A stretch of DNA of 22,943 bases from IMG/VR virus record IMGVR_UViG_3300017971_000182, positions 1-22,943 of that record, one strand, 5' to 3'. Below are positions 6,941-13,934 of the stretch, piece after piece (the first letter of the stretch is position 1; the number at the start of each line of letters is the position of its first letter). A program made the translations under genes and the position numbers. Under the pieces are notes generated by a model. The model ran no database searches. It was not told where the DNA came from and was given only the letters and a program-made list of their open reading frames with translations. The stretch is from a virus.

Positions 6941-7191
6941 TAGTCGGTTCTCCTCTGAAGGTTCGGATCGGTCGTGGTTTCAGGGTCAGCCTCGGCGGCC
7001 TGATCGCGTGCTTCCAACTCAGCCACGACAGCGCCTAATTGTTCGTGAACGATTATCGCGTCCTCTGCGTCAATCGTGAGGGTAAATACCTGCGCGCCTC
7101 CCTCCCCGGCCCGGAAAACCAGGTGGACCAGCGGGGCGCAAGAGTTGAGGCGGGTGGTAAATTCCAATGCGGTGGCACTTATACTGATCAC
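6940..7191 (-). CDS. Small early protein of unknown function
   Basis: This 83-residue protein. The GTG at 7189-7191 is chosen as start because GGAGG lies 5 nt upstream; the GTG at 7203 would place that site inside the gene. The sequence reads as beta-rich ([33 protein letters not shown]), then a helix around [20 protein letters not shown], then an acidic, threonine-rich tail. I recognise no family. It is the third gene after the early promoter and is joined to the pentapeptide gene by TAATG. Confidence 0.75.
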   Translation of the reverse strand: MISISATALEFTTRLNSCAPLVHLVFRAGEGGAQVFTLTIDAEDAIIVHEQLGAVVAELEARDQAAEADPETTTDPNLQRRTD

Positions 7192-7203
7192 GATTTCCTC
7201 CAC

Positions 7204-7482
7204 TTAGGTTGTCCGGGAATTGATTTCGTCGGCGATCCTGTTTGCTTCGGCTCTGGCCTTCCCGTAGCTCGAACGCGGCCCTTGATTGCGCGAGTAGCCC
7301 TGACCGCAGTGGATCAGTTCGATCCCGCGCCGCCTGGCGTGATCGTGATTCAAGACCTTGAGCCGCTCAACTCCCTCCGGCACGACCTGGACGCAAAAAT
7401 AGGTGTCAGGTCCGCCGAAGCCGTTGCCGCTCCCGACTGAGTGTTGGCGCCGTACTTCGACGTATGCAGTTGCAGTTGTCAT
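7204..7482 (-). CDS. Small early protein of unknown function
   Basis: This 92-residue protein has its ATG at 7480-7482 overlapping the stop of the 33-codon ORF (ATGA). It starts with a beta strand (TATAYVEVRRQ), has a glycine-rich GSGNGFGGPD stretch, a YFCVQVV strand, and a C-terminal helix (YGKARAEANRIADEINS). The layout resembles small alpha/beta phage proteins, but I cannot assign a family. As one of the first genes transcribed from the early promoter it could act on the host or on regulation. Confidence 0.72.
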   Translation of the reverse strand: MTTATAYVEVRRQHSVGSGNGFGGPDTYFCVQVVPEGVERLKVLNHDHARRRGIELIHCGQGYSRNQGPRSSYGKARAEANRIADEINSRTT

Positions 7483-7580
7483 GATAGATCTCCAAAGCCC
7501 CCGCCGCCCCGGGGCACACTGAGGCCGGGAGAATCCCGGTGGTCAGATCGGGGCTGGCAGAGGGGCGAAGTGAATTTCAT
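7479..7580 (-). CDS. Leader-length ORF (33 aa), first frame after the early promoter
   Basis: The ATG at 7578-7580 has GAGG about 8 nt upstream and lies about 28 nt after the -10 element. The frame ends in TGA overlapping the next gene's ATG. The product is proline-, serine- and glycine-rich, with a GGGG run near its end and no recognised domain. It may be a real small protein or a leader ORF that couples ribosomes into the 92-codon gene. That gene has no clear ribosome site of its own (GGAG sits about 10-13 nt from its ATG). Confidence 0.45.
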   Translation of the reverse strand: MKFTSPLCQPRSDHRDSPGLSVPRGGGGFGDLS

Positions 7581-7607
7581 GATTGAATCCTCAGTGTGCT
7601 TTCCCAG

Positions 7608-7636
7608 AGAATATCAGGTTTCGGAAAACCTGTCAA
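7608..7636 (-). promoter_or_regulatory. Early promoter, sigma70 type
   Basis: On the - strand a perfect TTGACA (7631-7636) is followed after 17 nt by TATTCT (7608-7613), four of six consensus bases with the conserved first TA and last T. The start would fall near 7601, giving a leader of about 20 nt before the 33-codon ORF. It heads the entire early block. Confidence 0.72.
7615..7632. promoter_or_regulatory. Operator-like inverted repeat in the early promoter spacer
   Basis: CAGGTTT and AAACCTG are perfect inverted arms of 7 bp separated by 4 bp. They fill the spacer exactly and touch the -35 hexamer. A dimeric repressor bound here would block RNA polymerase. The matching protein is not evident in the window. 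Confidence 0.6.
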
Positions 7637-7696
7637 CAGAAATCTTTCCATTTGGGGTTGACAATGCGGAGGGGGGGGACTTGACAACCCTGTCAA
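7631..7696. promoter_or_regulatory. Cluster of four TTGACA/TGTCAA sites
   Basis: The hexamer occurs in alternating orientation at 7631-7636 (TGTCAA, the early -35), 7658-7663 (TTGACA), 7681-7686 (TTGACA) and 7691-7696 (TGTCAA). The last two form a 16-bp inverted repeat with a 4-bp centre. Only the first has a credible -10 element, so the others read better as protein-binding sites than as promoters. Confidence 0.45.
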
Positions 7697-7716
7697 TACC
7701 CCCGGAGTGGTAGGGG

Positions 7717-7732
7717 CGCCAGCAAACTGGCG
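7717..7732. other. Short stem-loop in the control region
   Basis: CGCCAG, CAAA, CTGGCG: a perfect 6-bp stem with a 4-nt loop. There is no T-run on either side, so it is not a standard terminator. A role as RNA or protein target is possible. Confidence 0.4.
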
Positions 7733-7840
7733 ACAATCGCCAAATCGGAGGCCCTGTGCGTCGATCCTGGGCGTTTCGAGGGCAGATGTGGGTTTTGATA
7801 GGGTCGGAGCTACAGGCCGCTAGCGGGCGTCTGGAGAAGA

Positions 7841-7880
7841 GAGGGGCCGCGCCTACTTTCGAGGGAAAACGCGGCCCCTC
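7841..7880. other. Long GC-rich hairpin (11-bp stem)
   Basis: GAGGGGCCGCG (7841-7851) and CGCGGCCCCTC (7870-7880) are perfect inverted arms around an 18-nt loop. No T-run follows on the - strand (TCTTCTCC comes next), so termination would be atypical. It may instead be a protein-binding or packaging-site structure. Confidence 0.5.
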
Positions 7881-7902
7881 GTTGCTCATGCACCCGTAGA
7901 AT

Positions 7903-7936
7903 CAAGCCCGTCTCCTCTGCAAAAGATACGGGCTTG
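7903..7936 (-). terminator. Hairpin after the last late gene, possible terminator
   Basis: CAAGCCCGT and ACGGGCTTG form a 9-bp stem with a 16-nt loop, starting 15 nt after the stop of the last late gene on the - strand. It is placed where a terminator would be expected but is followed by ATTCT rather than a T-run, so efficiency is doubtful. The loop contains GCAGAGGAG on the - strand. Confidence 0.4.
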
Positions 7937-7950
7937 CGGATGCTGTATCA

Positions 7951-8310
7951 TTATCGTAGCACATACGGTTTCCGATAGAAATGCCGCCAAACCGCCTTGC
8001 CCTTGCTCGATGCACGGCGGATCAATTCGAAATCCTCGACAGTGGTGCCGGGATAATGACAGCGGGCCCCGTCATTAAAAATCAGCATCACACTTTCGCT
8101 CCCGCCGATCCTAACAAGGTGAATCGACTTGACCCAGGACGACGACACCGGCATCGAGAGGATGATCTGGAGGCGTTGACCGACCAGCCCCCGCGTCGGC
8201 CTCACCCCGTGATATCGGCGAATCATCCGCCGCCGTGCCTCTGCCGGGTCCAGCGGGGCGAGTCGGCGTTGACGGCGGAGGGCGCGGGGGAGGCGCGGGA
8301 TGGTTTGCAT
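7951..8310 (-). CDS. KTSC-domain protein, last gene of the late block
   Basis: This 119-residue protein has its ATG overlapping the fibre gene's stop as TGATG. Residues 1-45 are very arginine-rich and probably disordered or nucleic-acid binding. Residues 55-118 fit the KTSC pattern: SSSWVKSIHLVRIG, SVMLIFNDGARCHYPG, VEDFELIRRASSKGKAVW and a final HFYRKPY. KTSC domains are short beta/alpha modules often found in phage and lysyl-tRNA-synthetase-associated contexts; their role is unknown. The gene closes the late operon before the control region. Confidence 0.72.
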   Translation of the reverse strand: MQTIPRLPRALRRQRRLAPLDPAEARRRMIRRYHGVRPTRGLVGQRLQIILSMPVSSSWVKSIHLVRIGGSESVMLIFNDGARCHYPGTTVEDFELIRRASSKGKAVWRHFYRKPYVLR

Positions 8311-10091
8311 CAACTCACCCTCATTATCGCGGCCATCACGTAGTAGGCCGGCCTGTTGTCGGTCGCGGAGTGGGAGAGGTCAGCGCCGCCGCCTACGCCG
8401 GAGTGGGCCAGGTCCACGCCGCTAGGCGCGTGAGCCGCGTGTGTGTGGTCGCTGTGGGCTTTGTACTGTGTGTCGGAATAGTAGTCGTACCAATCGGCCC
8501 CAGCCTCGTCAACGTGGTTGTTGTCGTGGACGTGATCGGCGTGGGTGGCGATGCAATTGGCCACGTCGGCATCGGCGTGGTCGCCCATCGCGGTGGCCAC
8601 CTGGGCGGACGTGTGGTCGTTGTGATCGTTCACGCCGCCGCCGTGCGCCTTGTTCCCGCCCGTGTTGCCGATGGCGTTTTCATCGGCGGCCCCGCCAGGT
8701 GGTTCATCGATGCACATAATGAATTTGGCCGACAGGTCCGGGGCCGTGGCCGCCCCGTCGCACAGTTCCCAGCCGCGGCGAATATTGGCGACGTTGACCC
8801 CTTCCCATTTGACGGTGCCGATGGGATCGTCGAAGTGGTAGGACGTGATCAGGTACACTCCGTCCGGCTGAATCTCGATTCTCACCACGTCATCGGTGAA
8901 GAGGGCCGTGTCCTTCTCGTCGCGTAGCTCGGTGTACGCATTGAAAGCCGCCCCGGTGACGTTGTTGCCGAGGTAGTCGCATGACTTCACCGAGACCGCC
9001 CGGGAGGTGTCGCCTGAATCGTTTGTGTAGCCCGGCTGTACCTTGGCGTAGTGGCTCCGGTTTTCGAGCATCGGATACCAGCGGTAGTCGTGCCGGTCGA
9101 AATAGATGGTCAGGCGCTGATCCTCCAGCAGCTTCAGCTCCTGGTTGTTCGTGAGCTGAACCTCCAGGTAGGAATTGATCAACTCAAATTCGCTCACCGG
9201 CCGGTCGGTGTTGCACCACAACACCTGCGCCGTGCCGGTGTCCCCCGGCTCGATGTCATCGTCGTACACGATGGCATCGGTGAGCGTAGACGCATTCAGC
9301 GTCACGATCTGCCAGTGACCGATCCAGCGGTTCTCGCCCGAGGTGTCTTTGTGCGCTCGAGCTATCCACCTCGCCCACCCGCGCGTGGCCGGGTAATCGT
9401 CGCTCGCCTTGCGGCAGATGCCGTCGTAGATCGGGGGCGTTTCGTCGGCCTCTTCCTCCAGCTCGCGTCGGGTGCTCTCCGGACCGAAGAATTGCAATTC
9501 GGTCCGCTCGGGGTCGTTGAGTAGGTAGCCGCTGATCGACTCCGTTTCCTCTGCCGTTTCGCCGGTGCGAGCGGGAATGTGATCCTCAGTGACGAAAAAC
9601 GGTTGTAGCAACTCTTCATAGGTGAACCCCCAGGTCCAAACGGTTCGGTACTCCCCGCCGATCACTTTGGTGAACGGGTCGCGCGGGTACAGTCGCACAA
9701 CGGTCCCCACCCTCACGCCGCGATTGTCGTTGGCTTCGATCGCCGCGTTGTCGAGGAAAGCAGACTCCTCACTCCACACTGATCGTTGCCCCCACACCGG
9801 CTCTTGCCACACCTCCGACTCTACCTTCTCGTCTTCGGTGTTCCGTTCCCCGGGGATCACCTCCACCCACTCGTATTCCACTCGCTCGGGAGGATCGGAC
9901 CCCGGGGGCAGTTCCTTCTTGCCGGTGATCACGCCCCAGACCGGGCCGGGAGGCGGGAGGTAGTCGAGGCCCGTGCCCTGCCCCTGGATAGTCAGCAGGG
10001 TAGATGAATGAGGCTTCGCCCCGTGGCAGTAGTCGACCAGCGGCGAGAACTTTTCCGGCGTGATCTCTTCGCCGTGTAGGGGCTTCTTCAT
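8310..10091 (-). CDS. Tail fibre with tail-collar domain and His-rich C-terminus
   Basis: This 593-residue protein starts at an ATG overlapping the upstream stop as ATGA. Residues 1-420 are an unrecognised, acidic, beta-rich shaft or attachment region. From about 425 the tail-collar pattern appears: RRGWELCDGAATAPDL, AKFIMCID and AIGNTGGNKA. Residues 480-575 hold about 14 histidines in HxH/HxxH groupings, and the protein ends in RPAYYVMAAIMRVS, the usual last strand of collar proteins. Such histidines bind metal along the trimer axis in T4 gp12. The protein is the best candidate for receptor recognition. No chaperone is visible after it unless the KTSC protein serves. Confidence 0.85.
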   Translation of the reverse strand: MKKPLHGEEITPEKFSPLVDYCHGAKPHSSTLLTIQGQGTGLDYLPPPGPVWGVITGKKELPPGSDPPERVEYEWVEVIPGERNTEDEKVESEVWQEPVWGQRSVWSEESAFLDNAAIEANDNRGVRVGTVVRLYPRDPFTKVIGGEYRTVWTWGFTYEELLQPFFVTEDHIPARTGETAEETESISGYLLNDPERTELQFFGPESTRRELEEEADETPPIYDGICRKASDDYPATRGWARWIARAHKDTSGENRWIGHWQIVTLNASTLTDAIVYDDDIEPGDTGTAQVLWCNTDRPVSEFELINSYLEVQLTNNQELKLLEDQRLTIYFDRHDYRWYPMLENRSHYAKVQPGYTNDSGDTSRAVSVKSCDYLGNNVTGAAFNAYTELRDEKDTALFTDDVVRIEIQPDGVYLITSYHFDDPIGTVKWEGVNVANIRRGWELCDGAATAPDLSAKFIMCIDEPPGGAADENAIGNTGGNKAHGGGVNDHNDHTSAQVATAMGDHADADVANCIATHADHVHDNNHVDEAGADWYDYYSDTQYKAHSDHTHAAHAPSGVDLAHSGVGGGADLSHSATDNRPAYYVMAAIMRVS

Positions 10092-11287
10092 TTCTGTCCA
10101 ACCGGCTGCAAGATGAACAACTGGTCAAAATTGTCGACGGTGTTATAGAGGAACCCAGCGGGTGGCGGTGCGCCGAAGATCCGGTTGGCGATTTGCTGCG
10201 CTATCGCGCCACCGACCGGCAGATCCCGTAGCGGGGCCTCGGTGATGACCGGGCGATACCACCCCAGATCCTCTTTGATCCACGCGGGGATTGGCACCCA
10301 TACCGCTGCCCCGGCCACCGGGACTGGCACGCTCTTGCGGGGCCGCATCAGGACGTGATTCCAGGTGATCCAGTCGGACCCACCGGGGAAACTACCATCG
10401 CGGGCCTGCACGTTTTTGGCGATTTGGTTGATCCAGGTGAACTTGAATTCCACGTCGAAGTAGTTGCCGCGCAGGGCGTGTTTCAGGGTCGGTTTCCAAG
10501 AATCAAACCGCAGGGTCTCAGCGGGAAACCTCGGCAGTTTCGTCTTGGCCGGCGTCCAGTCCTGAGAATTCACTTTGCCTACGTGGTAGTTCCAAAGGTC
10601 GCCGTACAGCACCGGCAGGAGTGAGCGGCGGATCGTGACTTCTATCGTCGATATGGTCACCGGGGCCGTGACCGCATCGTTGAGCGTTTCCCACTGCCCG
10701 TTAGCGAATCGGCCCGCACTCCACCGCAGGCCATCGGGCCGTGGCAACGTGAACGACCCGGGCAGGAATGTTGGCTCGCCTTCCAGCCAATCGAAAACAT
10801 GATCGACTACCCCGTCTTCCTTTGATAGACTGATCAGGGGCCGGTATACTCCGGTAACCAGTGCAGGGCAGGAGAATTGCTCGCCGAAAGGCGTGTTAGT
10901 CAGCGCGTGCAGGGTGTCTCGGTCGCTGCCTTTTTGCATTGCCCGGCGTGCTATCCAATTCAGATTCCGGCTTGCCATTACTCCATCCGAATCAAGAGGC
11001 GTCACAATACAGTCCGTCCACGCGCAGCCGGTGAACGGGTCGATGTTCGGAAAGAATCGCTTGCGTTTGCCTGCCTCGGAACCTACGTAGCCTTCCATCG
11101 CAGCCACAAATGGCAGCCACGCCTTGTAGGGCATGACACTGAATTGCCTCTTGACCTCCACCCCGTGCATCGACAAATGGTCGGTTCGATCGACAACTTG
11201 GACCTCGCGCAGCGGATCGAGCGATCGCGCGGACACGGGAGCCGTCTCCACCGGGCCAGTCAGGTCAGGGTATTTCTCGATGGGCAT
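10088..11287 (-). CDS. Large tail-region protein of unknown fold
   Basis: This 399-residue protein begins at an ATG forming TAATG with the upstream stop; upstream in-frame codons overlap that gene. It is rich in aromatic residues and prolines and reads as mostly beta (for example GRFANGQWETLNDAVTAPVT and YFDVEFKFTWINQIAKNV). I saw no long coiled coil or repeated hydrophobic helix, so it is not a tape measure. It precedes the collar fibre, which suggests a tail-tip, baseplate or fibre-attachment role. I do not recognise the family. Confidence 0.75.
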   Translation of the reverse strand: MPIEKYPDLTGPVETAPVSARSLDPLREVQVVDRTDHLSMHGVEVKRQFSVMPYKAWLPFVAAMEGYVGSEAGKRKRFFPNIDPFTGCAWTDCIVTPLDSDGVMASRNLNWIARRAMQKGSDRDTLHALTNTPFGEQFSCPALVTGVYRPLISLSKEDGVVDHVFDWLEGEPTFLPGSFTLPRPDGLRWSAGRFANGQWETLNDAVTAPVTISTIEVTIRRSLLPVLYGDLWNYHVGKVNSQDWTPAKTKLPRFPAETLRFDSWKPTLKHALRGNYFDVEFKFTWINQIAKNVQARDGSFPGGSDWITWNHVLMRPRKSVPVPVAGAAVWVPIPAWIKEDLGWYRPVITEAPLRDLPVGGAIAQQIANRIFGAPPPAGFLYNTVDNFDQLFILQPVGQK

Positions 11288-11694
11288 TATCGTCGTGATC
11301 CGATCGGGTTGGTGGTGATCTTGTTCGCTTCCGGAATGCCTTTCCTCCGCCATTGAACGAGTTCGGCGAGGAATTCGCGTTGCGCCGCGACCATTTCGTC
11401 AACCGGATTGACCTCTTGGATCGGGGGCATCGTGCTTTGGATCGGATCCGTCGTGCTTTTGGCCGGCATCGGCATTACCCCGGGTTCCCGGTCGTCTTCC
11501 GCTTTGAGCGCCTCCAATGTTCTCGAAACCAACGGCCGCATCGGCGTCGACTCACCCGAACCCCGCTCGGCTTCCGTCTGCGCCATGACCTCGGCCAGGT
11601 CCCCGGGGTTGAGCGGCTCAATATCCTTTTCCCCTTTGCCGGTCAACTCGGCAACGGCAAGGTGCATAATCATGGATGCGATGGGAAGGGGCAT
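11287..11694 (-). CDS. Unknown protein in tail-chaperone position
   Basis: This 135-residue protein has its ATG forming TGATG with the upstream stop; a TTG one codon before is less likely. It starts with a hydrophobic helix (LPIASMIMHLAVAELTG), then an acidic segment (DLAEVMAQTEAERGSGES), then a long proline/methionine-rich stretch without evident structure. It ends with a helix (EMVAAQREFLAELVQWRRKG). Together with the 85-residue protein before it, it occupies the place of siphovirus tail-assembly chaperones, but no slippery sequence links the two frames. Confidence 0.65.
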   Translation of the reverse strand: MPLPIASMIMHLAVAELTGKGEKDIEPLNPGDLAEVMAQTEAERGSGESTPMRPLVSRTLEALKAEDDREPGVMPMPAKSTTDPIQSTMPPIQEVNPVDEMVAAQREFLAELVQWRRKGIPEANKITTNPIGSRR

Positions 11695-11951
11695 CAATCG
11701 GACTCCTCTTCTGCGGTCTGTTGTCGGAGCAACGCCAGCGCTTCCGATGGCGACAAGTGGCGTTCCGCCGGCCGGTCACCAAGCAGCGGCTGGAGCGTGG
11801 CCCACACCTCATCGGCGTTGCCGTCGGTGACTTCGACAACCATGCCGCCCATTCTCCCAAGAAGATCGACGCAAAGGATTTCAGCATTGCGGATCACGCG
11901 GGAAGCCATCCGCAGAAACAGGGATCTATCTTGCTCGCTGAGTGGTGTCAT
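11694..11951 (-). CDS. Small helical protein, tail region
   Basis: This 85-residue protein is joined to the 191-residue gene by ATGA. It is mostly helical and acidic (LSEQDRSLFLRMASRVIRNA, then LSPSEALALLRQQTAEEE). I recognise no family. Its size and place between a possible tube protein and the tip genes resemble a tail-assembly chaperone, which is inference only. Confidence 0.68.
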   Translation of the reverse strand: MTPLSEQDRSLFLRMASRVIRNAEILCVDLLGRMGGMVVEVTDGNADEVWATLQPLLGDRPAERHLSPSEALALLRQQTAEEESD

Positions 11952-12523
11952 TGCAGCACGTTGAAGTGCACGTCGTTTCCGCGCACGCCCTGAAGCAGCG
12001 ATGTTCCCTGCCCCCGAACAAAGGTTCGGATCACGGCATCGGGTGAAGCGCCGGCGTCCGACCGCACCGTGGTATCGACTACCTCCAGGAGTGCTTCAGG
12101 CGCGAATAGGCCGGCCTGATAGTCCGCGCCGCCGGCCCCGGATTCGTTATAGCTGAGCGCATCGCCCAGGGTGAACAGGCACGATACCCGGTATCCCACG
12201 TCCTGGTGCCCAATCAGTAGCTCCTCGAGAAACCCTACCGCCTCTTTTGATCGACTCGCAACAAGCCGGGCATTCCAGGGTAGCTCGGCCTCGAACCACC
12301 AATCTTGTCCGACCAGGTGTCGTTGCACCGCACCGTTGCTGCCCGATTGTGTCACCGGGGCAAGAAGCATTTGATGCCGCACCCGGTAGCTGGCGATATC
12401 GAGGTACGGCCCGTGATCCATTTTCTGATTCCCGATGACCTCCGAAAGACTGGCGTGGCGATAGGGCATAATCAGTCCGCCCATGCCGGCAATGAGGGCG
12501 GGTGTGCGTGGCGTGCGTGGCAT
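11948..12523 (-). CDS. Putative virion protein of the tail region
   Basis: This 191-residue protein starts after a near-perfect AAGGAGG site 5 nt before its ATG, the strongest ribosome site in the tail block, which suggests high expression. It is beta-rich with aromatic pairs (GQDWWFEAELPWNARLV) and has a serine/glycine-rich loop (SYNESGAGGADYQAG). The C-terminal third alternates Val, Thr and Arg residues. A high-copy structural part such as tail tube is possible; I do not recognise the family. Confidence 0.72.
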   Translation of the reverse strand: MPRTPRTPALIAGMGGLIMPYRHASLSEVIGNQKMDHGPYLDIASYRVRHQMLLAPVTQSGSNGAVQRHLVGQDWWFEAELPWNARLVASRSKEAVGFLEELLIGHQDVGYRVSCLFTLGDALSYNESGAGGADYQAGLFAPEALLEVVDTTVRSDAGASPDAVIRTFVRGQGTSLLQGVRGNDVHFNVLQ

Positions 12524-12533
12524 GGTGGCCTCC

Positions 12534-13502
12534 TTACACTGTTCTGAGCAGCCGGCCTTCGAGGTCCGCTGCCACGCCGGAGGCGTTGGTTACGAGCAGT
12601 TGCGTCACGTCTTCCAGCACGGGATTTAGGATCGACCCTTCCTCGGTCCAGAGGAACGGCACGTCGGCTGTCAGGCGGATCAGTAGCTCCGTCCGAATCC
12701 ATTGAATCGTCGTGTCGCCCGCCGCCGCCTCTTGCGCGGCCAGCGCCTCTTCGACAACGATCGTGGTGTCGGGGGCTGCGTAGGTCGCTGACACGACCGT
12801 GTAGATCCCTGCGTTGCCTCCGGTTGTGGCCGCCTCGATAAGGATTTTGTCATCGGCTTGGAGAAACGACCAATCGCCGGCAACCTCGATTTCCCCAGGA
12901 GCCGCCACGACGTTGAATTCAAAAGCCGCCGCCGCGCCCAGCAGGGCTTGCCCCGCATTCCTCGGCAGGAATTTCGTCATCGTGCCCGCCGCCGCCGGCT
13001 GTAGTGCCGCGAACACTTCGTGCACGGCCACATTGTCAATCGTGAATGGGTCGGCTGCCGCCAGTTGACCGCACTTGACTAGCTCCACCGTGGTCACTCC
13101 GGCGGCCACTGCGGTACTTCTCACCACGTAGCGGCCGTCGTTTGCCGGTGCGGAGCAGCCCTCGAGCCACACGTTATCACCGATATACAGCCACTCGGTC
13201 AGGTCGCCTATGACCGTGATCGTGCCGCCGTTCGCCGTTGCCGTATCGCCCAGCGTTGCTATCGTGGCAATGTCCCAGGGGTTCCCCCCCAACACTTTGA
13301 TGATCAGATCTTGATCGGCTTCCAGCAGAAGCCCCTCCAAATCCGCCTTGGCGACGGCCAGGGCCGTGACCGCATCGTCGGCCCCGACGGCCACAGGGAT
13401 ATTGATCGACGTGCCGAAATTGGCGGTGATCGTCTCGTTGCCGGATAGGCTCGGCTCATTACCGATGGCCATGCTGCGCCCGGCTGTAGCTGTTACTGTC
13501 AT
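12534..13502 (-). CDS. Two-module beta protein, candidate tail structural protein
   Basis: This 322-residue protein has AGGAG 8 nt before its ATG. Two similar stretches occur: residues 99-145 (a WLYIGDNVWLEGCSAPANDG region, then YVVRSTAV and TTVELVK) and 210-254 (a FLQADDKILIEAATTGGNAG region, then YTVVSATY and TTIVVEE). Each reads as a small beta barrel with a (N)DGxYxV core, typical of repeated beta modules in phage tail and fibre proteins. LEGLLLEADQDL near 55 and LEGRLLRTV at the end also resemble each other. It follows the tail-terminator candidate, the usual position of a tail-tube gene. Confidence 0.72.
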   Translation of the reverse strand: MTVTATAGRSMAIGNEPSLSGNETITANFGTSINIPVAVGADDAVTALAVAKADLEGLLLEADQDLIIKVLGGNPWDIATIATLGDTATANGGTITVIGDLTEWLYIGDNVWLEGCSAPANDGRYVVRSTAVAAGVTTVELVKCGQLAAADPFTIDNVAVHEVFAALQPAAAGTMTKFLPRNAGQALLGAAAAFEFNVVAAPGEIEVAGDWSFLQADDKILIEAATTGGNAGIYTVVSATYAAPDTTIVVEEALAAQEAAAGDTTIQWIRTELLIRLTADVPFLWTEEGSILNPVLEDVTQLLVTNASGVAADLEGRLLRTV

Positions 13503-13503
13503 T

Positions 13504-13932
13504 TCAACTCTCCTGAATGAGTACTTGCCAAGTTTGAGTACCGACCAAAATGTCGGCACCGAATTGTTGTGCGTCGGCCTCGGTGATCCCGCACGGCTCG
13601 ACAGGCCACATCATGATGATAGGATCCTCGACAGAGGGCAGGTCTTGCGAGCGGTCGAACGCGTCGGAAAATGCCTGTTGGATGTCGGCGATGTCGCCGG
13701 GTGCCTGCCCACCGAACACCCTCAGTTCCGCCGTGTAGGTGACCAGCGCCGTGTAACCGGAGTTGCCGATCCGGGAGACTTCTTTGACTTCCATTTGCCC
13801 GAACGGCCGTGAGGCGTCGGTGTCGGTGCGGAACCCGTGATGCAACCCGCCGGCCAGGGCGGCATTCAGCACGTCGGATGCCGAGATGCGGTCGCGGAAC
13901 GATTTCAGGATGTTGTGAATGTTGCGGCTCAT
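13504..13932 (-). CDS. Candidate tail terminator / tail completion protein
   Basis: This 142-residue protein has its ATG at 13930-13932 chosen because GGAG lies 8 nt upstream and the preceding stop ends 2 nt before it. It begins with a helix (NIHNILKSFRDRIS) and then has paired strands (FGQMEVKEVSR, ALVTYTAELRVFG). A central helix (IADIQQAFSDAFD) and a final strand (TWQVLIQES) follow. The alpha/beta order and the position between a head-completion candidate and a tube candidate fit tail terminators (gpU / gp17-like), which cap the tail tube. No diagnostic motif exists, so the call is positional. Confidence 0.6.
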   Translation of the reverse strand: MSRNIHNILKSFRDRISASDVLNAALAGGLHHGFRTDTDASRPFGQMEVKEVSRIGNSGYTALVTYTAELRVFGGQAPGDIADIQQAFSDAFDRSQDLPSVEDPIIMMWPVEPCGITEADAQQFGADILVGTQTWQVLIQES

Positions 13933-13934
13933 TC

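Larger units (their letters stand above)
7581..7950. promoter_or_regulatory. Main control region between the late and early ends of the map
   Basis: This 370-nt gap is the only long intergenic stretch. On the - strand it runs from the end of the last late gene to the first early ORF. In order it contains a 9-bp hairpin (7936-7903), an 11-bp hairpin (7880-7841), a CCGCTAGCGG palindrome (7826-7817), a CGCCAG/CTGGCG stem-loop (7732-7717), a cluster of TTGACA/TGTCAA hexamers (7696-7631), and the early promoter with an inverted repeat in its spacer. A - strand open frame from 7889 to 7614 has no ribosome site and runs through these elements, so I do not call it a gene. Confidence 0.8.

Noticed and set aside
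7614-7889. 91-codon - strand frame across the control region
   Set aside because: No ribosome site, and it runs through two hairpins, the hexamer cluster and the early promoter; composition looks non-coding.
8235-8927. 230-codon + strand frame rich in Val and Gly
   Set aside because: Antisense shadow of the fibre gene, produced by its GC-rich His/Asp/Gly codons.
11287-11951. Programmed frameshift joining the 85- and 135-residue genes (tail chaperone G/GT style)
   Set aside because: No slippery heptamer near the end of the first frame; the second gene has its own ATG in a normal TGATG overlap.
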